Below are positions 1-5,968 of a DNA stretch of 7,699 nt, piece by piece. Source of the stretch: Phascolarctobacterium sp. Lineage in GTDB: Bacteria; Bacillota; Negativicutes; Acidaminococcales; Acidaminococcaceae. Every line of letters starts with the position of its first letter. Positions within the stretch are counted from its first letter, which is position 1. Below the pieces are notes generated by a model. It was given only the letters and a program-made list of their open reading frames with translations. It was not told where the DNA came from and made no database searches. Made by a program: the position numbers and the translations under genes. Location of the stretch: NCBI GenBank assembly GCA_024405645.1, contig JAKSOJ010000053.1, positions 1 to 7,699 on the forward strand. Reading direction: 5' to 3'.

Positions 1-542
1 GGAGCAGGCTCAGGTTTTACTTCTTTCACTACAGGCTCTGGAGCAACGGCAACAGGAGTTTCGTTTACTACAGGTGCTGTAACTTTTGCTTTTTCAGCCG
101 GGCTAAGTTCGCCACATTCACTACAGAATTTTCCGCTGTTTTTATGACCGCAAGAACAAATCCATTCTTCTGGTTTTGCTTTGCCACATTCATTACAGAA
201 TTTACCCGTATTTTTATGACCGCAGGAACAGGTCCATTCTTCCGGCTTTGTTTGACCACATTCGCTACAGAACTTACCAGTATTCTTTGCGCCACAGGAG
301 CAGGTCCAGGTTCCCTTGGGGTCTGGTTTTGCCTTACCACATTTTTGACAGAACTTACCTGTATTTTCGGCACCACATTCACAACTCCAAGAACCAGGTG
401 CCTTAGGAGTAACATAGCCAACACCTGCAACATATGTACCTTGTTGAGCAGGAGCATTAACGTAACCTACGCCTGCAACATATACCTTGCCAGGACCAGG
501 CACACTACCGATATAACCAATTTCATCATTAATGAGACCCAT
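1..542 (-). CDS. Tandem zinc-ribbon repeat protein, function unknown (3' end beyond window)
   Basis: Open frame of 180 codons that runs off the left edge; I do not recognise a named gene. Residues 1-18 are a short leader, and residues 21-28 and 37-44 are an exact repeat, YVAGVGYV. Four zinc ribbons follow, each of the form W-x-C-x-C-G-x2-N-[TS]-G-K-F-C-x2-C-G, with cysteine quartets at 54/56/65/68, 81/83/92/95, 105/107/116/119 and 129/131/140/143. From about residue 149 a Pro/Val/Glu/Lys-rich, probably disordered tail begins. I see no signal peptide or membrane segment in the visible part. Similar single ribbons end the SPFH/YdjI-like proteins of Firmicutes, so a scaffold or membrane-associated protein is possible, but this is inference. 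The start is set at the ATG preceded by a consensus AGGAGG; an in-frame ATG at 695 would add 51 residues. That zinc is the bound metal is inferred from the CxC/CxxC geometry. Confidence 0.82.
   Translation of the reverse strand, partial: MGLINDEIGYIGSVPGPGKVYVAGVGYVNAPAQQGTYVAGVGYVTPKAPGSWSCECGAENTGKFCQKCGKAKPDPKGTWTCSCGAKNTGKFCSECGQTKPEEWTCSCGHKNTGKFCNECGKAKPEEWICSCGHKNSGKFCSECGELSPAEKAKVTAPVVNETPVAVAPEPVVKEVKPEPA
99..389 (-). repeat. Four tandem zinc-ribbon coding repeats
   Basis: Units lie at 309-389 (27 codons), 237-308 (24), 165-236 (24) and about 99-164, read on the minus strand. The three right-to-left boundaries fall at the conserved Trp codons. Units 2, 3 and 4 are nearly in 72-bp register and remain visibly similar at DNA level, which indicates internal duplication. 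Unit 1 carries a three-residue insertion before the next Trp. Confidence 0.8.
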
Positions 543-550
543 TTGTAATT

Positions 551-556
551 CCTCCT
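551..556 (-). promoter_or_regulatory. Ribosome binding site for the zinc-ribbon gene
   Basis: Minus-strand AGGAGG lies 8 nt before the ATG at 540-542. It is the best Shine-Dalgarno match near this gene and is the reason for choosing that start over the upstream in-frame ATG at 693-695, which has only a weak AAAGGA placed 12 nt away. Confidence 0.75.
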
Positions 557-772
557 TGCGACAAAATCTATACGCATCACTATTAATAAACATCAAATTT
601 TTAAATAAAAAAGAAAAAGGTATCAATCCTAAAGCTAATGATTCTTGATTCGTAGAATCAAAATCAAGAAGACCTTCATTTAATTCATTCTCCATTTTGC
701 AACCCAATCCTTTCAAAACACTAAATTCAATTACAAAACGCAGGATTAATATCTCATATTCAAGTTTATTTT

Positions 773-800
773 ATCATAAATCTTTTAAAATTTGTGTTTA
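773..800 (-). promoter_or_regulatory. Possible sigma-A promoter for the zinc-ribbon gene
   Basis: On the minus strand: -35 TAAACA (795-800), 16-bp spacer, -10 TATGAT (773-778). The -10 has one mismatch to consensus and the -35 has two. It lies just downstream of the feo terminator, as expected if the zinc-ribbon gene is a separate transcription unit. The surrounding sequence is very AT-rich, so a chance match is possible. Confidence 0.45.
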
Positions 801-823
801 TTTTTTGTTATCTTTAAATTTTG

Positions 824-866
824 AAAACAAAAAATGCTATGCAGCGAAAAAACTGCATAGCATTTT
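824..866 (-). terminator. Intrinsic terminator of the feo operon
   Basis: Perfect 14-bp inverted repeat, arms 831-844 and 853-866, with an 8-nt loop at 845-852. On the minus strand the 3' arm runs into TTTTTTGTTTT. It starts 3 nt after the stop codon of the Cys-rich gene, so it closes the feo transcript. Confidence 0.9.
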
Positions 867-869
867 ATA

Positions 870-1022
870 TTATTTTTTGTCTTTTTCGCCACCGCAACTA
901 CAACCACAGTGTTCGCAGGAGCTACAGCCCATACATCCGCCGTTTTTAACTGATTTAACTACTGAGCGAAAAGCAAAATACATTGCAACAAGAATAACAA
1001 AACCAATAATCCAGTTAATCAT
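870..1022 (-). CDS. FeoB-associated Cys-rich membrane protein
   Basis: A 50-residue protein beginning MINWIIGFVILVAMYFAF. Residues 3 to about 18 form one hydrophobic helix, followed by a basic stretch (R19, K23, K26). The short C-terminal segment has cysteines at 30, 33, 36, 39, 41 and 43 (CxxCxxCxxCxCxC) and a charged end. This layout and the position directly after feoB match the small FeoB-associated Cys-rich membrane protein family of Firmicutes. These proteins are thought to help FeoB in ferrous iron import; the mechanism is unproven, and the cysteines could bind Fe(II) or another metal. The ATG is 10 nt after the feoB stop, and AAGGGG overlapping that stop is its ribosome binding site, so translation is probably coupled. 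The 3' end abuts the operon terminator. It was found by direct reading, because it is too short for routine ORF calling. Confidence 0.88.
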   Translation of the reverse strand: MINWIIGFVILVAMYFAFRSVVKSVKNGGCMGCSSCEHCGCSCGGEKDKK

Positions 1023-1032
1023 ATAAATCCCC

Positions 1033-3201
1033 TTAGTTTTGAACCAAAGAAGCTTTCTCAGCTCCTAAATCCATAGGTTTGGATGTAGGACGAATTACCA
1101 GGTAAATTGTCCAAACAACAATTACTGCAGCAACAGCAGTCCAAACGTTGAACGCTTGACCTTCAACAAAAACACGTCCGAATTGATAAATCACAGTACA
1201 CAGCAGATATGCGTAAATATTTTGAAAGGCAATTGCACGGAAGGTCCATTTTCTAGAATTCATTTCACGATTAATGGCAGCAATTGCAGCAAAGCATGGA
1301 GAATCCATAAGGTTGAATACTAGGAAGGAGAAAGCCGCACTCACGCTTGGGAAAAGCGCCCTTGTCGCATCGAAAAGTTCTTTTGCTTCTTCAATTTCTT
1401 CAGGCTCTTCAACACCAGTAACAATGGCAATTGTGGAAACAATACCTTCTTTAGCAACAAAACCAGTAATGGATGCCGCAACAGCTTGCCAAGTATCAAA
1501 GCCAAGAGGTGCAAAAATTGGAGCAATTGCGCCACCAAGAACAGCTAGGATAGAATTTTCAGTATCTTCAACCATAACTAAAGCCCCGCCCTCAAAACCA
1601 AAAGAGCTAAGGAACCACATTACTGCGCAGCACAGGAAAATAATTGTGCCCGCTTTTTTCAAGAAGTCAGCAACACGTTCCCAAGTATGCATAAAAAGAT
1701 TCTTTAAGGTGGGCATATGGTATGGTGGTAATTCCATTACGAACGGAGCCGGATCACCAGCAAACATTGCGCATTTTTTCAAAATAAGGCAAGCAAGAAT
1801 TACTGAAGCAATGCCAATGAAGTACATTGCAGTTGCCATCCAACCATCACCACCCATAATAACACCTGAAAAAAGTGCAATTACAGGTAGTTTGGCACCA
1901 CAAGGAATGAAAGTTGTAGTCATAATAGTCATACGACGATCGCGTTCATTCTCGATTGTACGAGTTGCCATAATCCCAGGAACGCCACAACCAGAGGAAA
2001 CAATCAAAGGAATAAAGCTCTTACCGGACAATCCGAAATATCTAAACACCTTATCCATAATAAATGCAATACGAGACATATAACCACAGTCTTCAAGGAA
2101 GCTTAGCATGAAGAAGAGCACTGCCATTTGAGGAGCAAAACCTACAGGAGCGCCAACACCCGCGATGATGCCATCAACTACAAGACTAACAAGCCATTCT
2201 TCACAACCTGCATCCTCCAGCCAACCTTGTACTCCTGGTTGAATTATTTCTCCAAAAAGTACATCATTAACCCAATCGGTCATATCAGCGCCGACGGTAT
2301 CCATGGCAATATAGTAAACCATGAACATAACACCAAGAAAAATTGGCAAAGCAAAAATACGAGAAGTAACTATTTTATCAATTTTATCGGAGATAGTATT
2401 AACGCTGTCGCTTTTCACTACTGCATCTTTGACAACTGCCTCGATAAAATTATAACGCTCGTTAGAGATAATGCTTTCTGCATCATCATCCATTGCTTCT
2501 TCACATACCCTTATAATATCATTTAAGCGATTAACTTCATCCGTGCTTAAAGCGAGATTTTCTAAAACTTTTTTATCTCTCTCGAATAATTTAACCAAAT
2601 ACCAACGTTTAGTTTGTAGAGGAAGTTTATCGCCAACAAAAGCATCAATTTTTGTGATTGCATTTTCTACTGGATTTGAAAACTTGATAACAGCTTGCTT
2701 TGATACATCCTCTTCAACTGTACTTACAGCATAATTAGCAGATTCTTTTACACCTCTACCTTCAAGCGCACAGGTTTCAATGATTTTACAACCCAAGAGC
2801 TGAGACAATCTCTCAACATCAATCTTTTCTCCGCGCTTTTCGGCAATATCCATCATATTTAGTGCAATTGTTACAGGCTTACCCATTTCCATAATTTGAG
2901 TAGTAAGATAAAGATTGCGTTCAATATTGGATGCATCGACCAGATTCAAAACGCCTGCAACTTCATCGCTTAGTGCATAGTTTCTAGAAATTACTTCTTC
3001 CGGGGTATACGGTGATAATGAATAAATACCAGGCAAATCGGCAATAATTACATTGTCATTGCCCTTAAGTTTTCCTTCTTTCTTTTCTACAGTTACACCA
3101 GGCCAATTACCAACATATTGATTAGCACCTGTCAACTCATTAAACATCGTGGTTTTACCACAATTTTGATTGCCTACTAAAGCAATAATAAGTTTATTCA
3201 T
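1033..3201 (-). CDS. feoB: Ferrous iron transport protein B (GTP-dependent Fe(II) permease)
   Basis: Full-length, 722-residue inner-membrane Fe(II) importer. The N-terminal G domain has the P-loop GNQNCGKT (10-17), the switch Thr near 37, DLPG (55-58), NMMD (115-118; NMxD is the normal FeoB form of NKxD) and a G5-like TCALEG (143-148). A helical linker follows to about residue 280. The membrane part holds two Gate domains, with the conserved SGCGVPGIMATR (403-414), FIPCGAKLPV (431-440), KEGIVST (584-590) and MDSPCFA (632-638). The Cys residues in these motifs (405, 434, 636) sit where the proposed metal path lies. The start is 8 nt after the feoA stop, with GGTGAGG as ribosome binding site overlapping it, which implies tight coupling with feoA. 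I see no truncation or frameshift. Family assignment is essentially certain; Fe(II) is the expected substrate. Confidence 0.97.
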   Translation of the reverse strand: MNKLIIALVGNQNCGKTTMFNELTGANQYVGNWPGVTVEKKEGKLKGNDNVIIADLPGIYSLSPYTPEEVISRNYALSDEVAGVLNLVDASNIERNLYLTTQIMEMGKPVTIALNMMDIAEKRGEKIDVERLSQLLGCKIIETCALEGRGVKESANYAVSTVEEDVSKQAVIKFSNPVENAITKIDAFVGDKLPLQTKRWYLVKLFERDKKVLENLALSTDEVNRLNDIIRVCEEAMDDDAESIISNERYNFIEAVVKDAVVKSDSVNTISDKIDKIVTSRIFALPIFLGVMFMVYYIAMDTVGADMTDWVNDVLFGEIIQPGVQGWLEDAGCEEWLVSLVVDGIIAGVGAPVGFAPQMAVLFFMLSFLEDCGYMSRIAFIMDKVFRYFGLSGKSFIPLIVSSGCGVPGIMATRTIENERDRRMTIMTTTFIPCGAKLPVIALFSGVIMGGDGWMATAMYFIGIASVILACLILKKCAMFAGDPAPFVMELPPYHMPTLKNLFMHTWERVADFLKKAGTIIFLCCAVMWFLSSFGFEGGALVMVEDTENSILAVLGGAIAPIFAPLGFDTWQAVAASITGFVAKEGIVSTIAIVTGVEEPEEIEEAKELFDATRALFPSVSAAFSFLVFNLMDSPCFAAIAAINREMNSRKWTFRAIAFQNIYAYLLCTVIYQFGRVFVEGQAFNVWTAVAAVIVVWTIYLVIRPTSKPMDLGAEKASLVQN

Positions 3202-3209
3202 ATCCTCAC

Positions 3210-3434
3210 CTATTCTTCAACAACAATACGTTCAGCTTCACTTTGACGCAAACTTAATTCGTAGCCTCGTACATGAATTTGCATAGGATCTCCAAGAGGA
3301 GCTAATTTACGAATCAATACTTTTACGCCTTTGGTAATTCCCATGTCTAGAAGACGTCTTCGCAAAGCGCCTTCCCCTAAAATTTTAACTACAACAGCTG
3401 TTTCACCTACGTGAACATCACTTAAAGATTTCAT
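3210..3434 (-). CDS. feoA: Ferrous iron transport protein A (FeoA, SH3-like)
   Basis: A 74-residue cytosolic SH3-like protein of normal FeoA length. The conserved pattern is visible: a leading LSDVHVGETAVV segment, then LRRRLLDMGITKG (24-36), a beta-rich middle with the small hydrophobic/Pro segment PLGDP (46-50), and IHVRGYELSLRQSEAERI near the end. FeoA is thought to interact with FeoB and to influence Fe(II) uptake; its exact role is unsettled. It is the first gene of the feo transcription unit, followed after 8 nt by feoB. The start is the ATG preceded by GGAGG with 6-nt spacing. It is preceded by a structured leader and a strong promoter, so expression control of the operon probably acts here. 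Confidence 0.95.
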   Translation of the reverse strand: MKSLSDVHVGETAVVVKILGEGALRRRLLDMGITKGVKVLIRKLAPLGDPMQIHVRGYELSLRQSEAERIVVEE

Positions 3435-3454
3435 TTAAAGCCTCCAAAATCGAT

Positions 3455-3538
3455 GTTCTTAAACAAATAAAAAGGTTAGCTACTCCTAAAACATTAGTTT
3501 AAGAACCACGCCATTGTGGTTGCACATCGCTAACCACA
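3455..3538 (-). promoter_or_regulatory. feo leader with two mutually exclusive folds (candidate attenuator)
   Basis: Read on the minus strand. Fold A: GGTTAGC (3535-3529) pairs with GCTAACC (3480-3474). This stem encloses hairpin AACCAC/GTGGTT (3521-3516 with 3509-3504) and hairpin CTTAAAC/GTTTTAG (3503-3497 with 3492-3486, one U-U mismatch, loop UAAU). The outer stem is followed by TTTTTATTTGTTT, so fold A is terminator-like. Fold B: TGTGGTT (3538-3532) pairs with AACCACA (3521-3515), and GTTCTTAAAC (3506-3497) pairs with GTTTAAGAAC (3464-3455), 10 bp. This leaves the terminator arm unpaired in a loop. The two folds share bases and cannot coexist. It matches no riboswitch class I know. Pairings are seen; the function is inferred. 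Confidence 0.5.
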
Positions 3539-3544
3539 GTTGAT

Positions 3545-3573
3545 AGTTTACCACCGCTTTCGAAGTTTGTCAA
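3545..3573 (-). promoter_or_regulatory. Sigma-A promoter of the feo operon
   Basis: On the minus strand: perfect -35 TTGACA (3568-3573), 17-bp spacer (3551-3567), -10 TAAACT (3545-3550, two mismatches to TATAAT). The predicted start of transcription is around 3537-3541, giving a leader of about 100 nt before feoA. GTTAGC lies 1 nt upstream of the -35 and recurs just after the start region. I see no clear Fur box overlapping it. Confidence 0.8.
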
Positions 3574-3643
3574 TGCTAACTGAAGTTTTTTAACAAATAA
3601 ATTTTGGAACCTTTACACAAAAACACCCATATAAATACAGTAA

Positions 3644-3674
3644 ACCCCAAATGCTATCAATAAGCATTTGGGGT
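3644..3674 (-). terminator. Hairpin terminator after purF
   Basis: Perfect 12-bp inverted repeat, ACCCCAAATGCT (3644-3655) and AGCATTTGGGGT (3663-3674), with a 7-nt loop. It lies 20 nt beyond the purF stop and upstream of the feo promoter, so it separates the two operons. The U-tract on the minus strand is short (TTTA then mixed bases), so termination may be only moderately efficient. Confidence 0.7.
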
Positions 3675-3694
3675 CTAAATTAAAAGTTATTATT

Positions 3695-5110
3695 TTATTC
3701 TTTGCCGTTCCAGCAGTAGGTGCAAAGCTTATCTTTGTCGATACCAACAGATTCCAAAAGATCATCAAGACGATGGAAACGCAAGGAAGTGAAATTCATT
3801 TCTTTGCGAATACCTTCTACCATTGCTGCGTATTTTTCAGAATCAGGATTTGCATATTCTGCCAAAACTTCAGGATCAGTTACAGGAGCACCTTCCAATT
3901 CTGCAATTACACGACGAGCAATGAGTTCCATTTCAGAATTGCTACGAGAGAAGTTCAGGTATTTGCAACCAAAAAGCAGCGGAGGACAAGCCGGACGGAT
4001 GTGCAATTCTTTTACGCCAGCTTCATACAAATACTCACCAGTTTCACGAAGTTGAGTACCGCGTACGATGGAGTCGTCAATGAGAAGCATCTTTTTGCCC
4101 TTGATTAATTCTGGAACAGGAATCAATTTCATATGAGCTACTTGATTTCTCATAGTTTGGATAGTCGGCATAAAGGAACGAGACCAAGTCGGAGTATATT
4201 TGATAAACGGTCTGGAGAAAGGAATACCACTTGCATTAGCATAGCCAACTGCATGAGCGGTACCAGAGTCGGGAACACCAGCAACAATGTCTGCATCCAC
4301 GCCTTTATCGCGACCTGCCAAAAGTCTGCCACAGTTATAACGCATTTCTTCTACGTTTACTCCTTCGTAGGTTGCGGAAGGATAACCGTAATATACCCAC
4401 AAGAAGGTACATACGCGTGTGGGACAATTGGAACCAGCGCAAAGAGTCTTTACTCCATTTTCATCAAATACAACAATCTCACCAGATTTTAATTCGCGAT
4501 ATGTTTCATAGCCGAGATTAGCGAAAGCAAAGCTTTCGAAGCTTGCGCAATAGCCATCTTCTTTTTTACCCAATACAATGGGAGTGCGACCATGGTTATC
4601 ACGAGCAGCATAAATGCCTTTCGGAGTCAAAATCAACATGGAAAGGGAGCCGTCTACTTTATCCAATGCGTATTTGATGCCATCGATTAAATTATCTTTT
4701 TGATTAATCATAGCAGCAACAAGTTCAGTAGAGTTAATTTCACCATTACCCATTTCATTGAAGAAAGCACCCTTAGCCATAATTTCTCCAACAATTTCGT
4801 TAACATTGTTGATCTTGCTAACAGTGGTAATAGCAAATGTTCCATGTTGGGAACGTACTACAACGGGTTGACCTTCGTAGTCAGAAATACAACCAATACC
4901 CATGTTGCCAGTAAATTTATTGACTTCTTTACCGAATTTTGCACGGAAAGGAGTTGCTTCAACATCATGTATTGCTCTTTCAAAGCCAGTTTCTTTGTCG
5001 TAGGTAGCCATACCAGCACGTCTAGTACCCAAATGGGAATGATAGTCAGTGCCAAAGAATAAATCACCAATACAATGTTCTTTTAAAGCTACACCAAAAA
5101 ATCCACTCAT
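3695..5110 (-). CDS. purF: PurF-family amidophosphoribosyltransferase with degenerate glutaminase site
   Basis: 471 residues, normal two-domain PurF length. PurF makes phosphoribosylamine from PRPP, the first purine step. The C-terminal transferase domain looks functional: VAGVPDSG (276-283), and the PRPP loop LLIDDSIVRGTQ (342-353). Cys234, Cys382, Cys463 and Cys466 align with the four 4Fe-4S ligands of the Bacillus subtilis enzyme. The N-terminal class II amidotransferase domain (about 2-220) keeps its fold pattern but not its chemistry. Ser2 replaces the nucleophile Cys1, Ser76 stands where the GHxRY Arg is expected, Val97-Ser98 replace the oxyanion Asn-Gly, and Ser127 replaces the Asp of SDTE. 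The start is secure: AGGAG precedes this ATG and no upstream Cys codon is in frame. The enzyme may use ammonia or have another amine donor, or a canonical purF may exist elsewhere. It is the last gene of the purine cluster, 72 nt after the cyclohydrolase. Confidence 0.88.
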   Translation of the reverse strand: MSGFFGVALKEHCIGDLFFGTDYHSHLGTRRAGMATYDKETGFERAIHDVEATPFRAKFGKEVNKFTGNMGIGCISDYEGQPVVVRSQHGTFAITTVSKINNVNEIVGEIMAKGAFFNEMGNGEINSTELVAAMINQKDNLIDGIKYALDKVDGSLSMLILTPKGIYAARDNHGRTPIVLGKKEDGYCASFESFAFANLGYETYRELKSGEIVVFDENGVKTLCAGSNCPTRVCTFLWVYYGYPSATYEGVNVEEMRYNCGRLLAGRDKGVDADIVAGVPDSGTAHAVGYANASGIPFSRPFIKYTPTWSRSFMPTIQTMRNQVAHMKLIPVPELIKGKKMLLIDDSIVRGTQLRETGEYLYEAGVKELHIRPACPPLLFGCKYLNFSRSNSEMELIARRVIAELEGAPVTDPEVLAEYANPDSEKYAAMVEGIRKEMNFTSLRFHRLDDLLESVGIDKDKLCTYCWNGKE

Positions 5111-5182
5111 GATATTTCTCCTAATTTCTTATCTTATAAAAATTTTTAAACCCTCAAAATCAAATCAATCAAAATTTATCTA

Positions 5183-5896
5183 TTATGCATGCTTATTTAC
5201 AATGCGAGTTTCGTAGGAACCATCTTCGATGTTAATGTAACGAACGAAGAGAGAAACCTTATTAGCTTCGTTTAAGTTTTCCCAAAGCAAGTTGGTATAT
5301 TCGTCGATATCGTCCAAAATGTCAACTAATTCTGGTTCACCTTCAAAGCTAGGCAAAGGATTGGCATCGTTCATATAGGTATGGATGAAACGAGCTTCAC
5401 CAGCTACAGGATTGTTAAATGCAAAGGTGTAACGATTGCAAGCTGCCGGATTGCCATTGTTGCTCTTTAAAATGCTCATAGCATAGTTGTATTCGCCACC
5501 CTCGATATGCATGATACCGGAAATACGCGGTGTATAGTTCGGGCCATCGGGTTCGAATTCGCGGCAACGCAAGGATTGTTCGAAAGTCATTTGTTTATCC
5601 ATTTGATCAAAAATGGTATCGGTTTGGTCGCCATTAGTAACGATAGTCTTGTTGCCAAGTACGCGAACAGGTGCATAAATGATCAAAGAGGGATCTTCTA
5701 ATTTAGAAGGATCGTAAGCTTCAGTGCGAATACCTTCACCATCTACAACAAATACACGATTGCGGCTATTTTCGCTACGACCCATGATAAAATATGCAGT
5801 TGCAGCTTTTTTACCATTAGGAGTCTTGCCAATGATAATGCCACGTCCAGGATAGGAGTTATTTTTCAGGGTTTCAGCAATAGATTTCATTTCCAT
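5183..5896 (-). CDS. purO: IMP cyclohydrolase, stand-alone PurO type
   Basis: A 237-residue cytosolic protein of the archaeal PurO / IMP_cyclohyd family, which closes FAICAR to IMP in the last step of de novo purine synthesis. Visible family motifs are YPGRGIIIGKTPNGK (15-29), GRSENSRNR (39-47), VTNGDQTDTI (86-95) and YTPRISG (121-127), all with counterparts in archaeal PurO. The protein is somewhat longer than the roughly 200-residue archaeal enzyme because of a C-terminal region rich in Asp/Glu and aromatic residues. Most bacteria instead carry this activity in bifunctional PurH. The start is the ATG 8 nt after AGGAGG; the second Met (residue 3) is too far from the site. It sits between guaB and purF, which supports the purine role. 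The symbol is assigned by family; a separate formyltransferase would be expected elsewhere in the genome. Confidence 0.88.
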   Translation of the reverse strand: MEMKSIAETLKNNSYPGRGIIIGKTPNGKKAATAYFIMGRSENSRNRVFVVDGEGIRTEAYDPSKLEDPSLIIYAPVRVLGNKTIVTNGDQTDTIFDQMDKQMTFEQSLRCREFEPDGPNYTPRISGIMHIEGGEYNYAMSILKSNNGNPAACNRYTFAFNNPVAGEARFIHTYMNDANPLPSFEGEPELVDILDDIDEYTNLLWENLNEANKVSLFVRYINIEDGSYETRIVNKHA

Positions 5897-5934
5897 TTTC
5901 TTTTCCTCCTGCTAACAGGTTTATACCTCAATAC

Positions 5935-5966
5935 CAAATGCTCAAGGAATTTTCCTTGAGCATTTG
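5935..5966 (-). other. Perfect 15-bp intergenic hairpin before purO
   Basis: CAAATGCTCAAGGAA (5935-5949) is the exact reverse complement of 5952-5966, leaving a minimal loop at 5950-5951 (in practice a few inner pairs would open). On the minus strand it is followed by GGTATTG rather than a U-run, so it is not a standard terminator. It could partially terminate, protect the 5' end of a downstream transcript, or set a processing site between guaB and purO. Confidence 0.7.
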
Positions 5967-5968
5967 TA

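Larger units (their letters stand above)
543..823. other. Intergenic leader of the zinc-ribbon gene, with an unexplained open frame
   Basis: AT-rich gap between the feo terminator and the zinc-ribbon gene. On the minus strand the zinc-ribbon reading frame stays open upstream from 542 to about 768 with no stop. It contains one ATG (693-695) that would give 51 extra residues. A small inverted repeat (TTGATTC at 645-651, GAATCAA at 655-661) and an overlapping 9-bp alternative (642-650 with 662-670) lie inside it. Apart from the promoter entered separately, I see no other gene here. Confidence 0.5.

Noticed and set aside
68..457. Minus-strand open frame of 129 codons and plus-strand frame 144-548 over the zinc-ribbon gene
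   Set aside because: These are alternative frames of the repeated ribbon DNA. Only the frame starting at 542 gives regular Cys spacing, and it has the ribosome binding site.
697..1026. Plus-strand open frame of 109 codons
   Set aside because: It crosses the feo terminator hairpin and lies antisense to the Cys-rich gene; composition is low-complexity AT-rich with no protein features.
1274..2083. Plus-strand open frame of 269 codons
   Set aside because: It lies wholly antisense to conserved feoB Gate-domain sequence, has no ribosome binding site or recognisable domain, and is explained by feoB codon bias.
3435..3640. Fur box or NiCo-type riboswitch upstream of feoA
   Set aside because: No 7-1-7 TGATAAT-type dyad is present, and the leader lacks the four-way junction and conserved core I associate with NiCo riboswitches.
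5105..5182. Mis-annotated or frameshifted purF start hiding a catalytic Cys
   Set aside because: The codons upstream of the ATG in frame contain no Cys, the ribosome binding site fits this ATG, and the other glutaminase residues are changed as well, so the loss is not a start error.
5111..5182. Promoter or purine riboswitch directly before purF
   Set aside because: The gap is AT-rich with TATAAG-like strings but no properly spaced -35, and no purine-riboswitch core or stable hairpin; purF is probably cotranscribed with purO.
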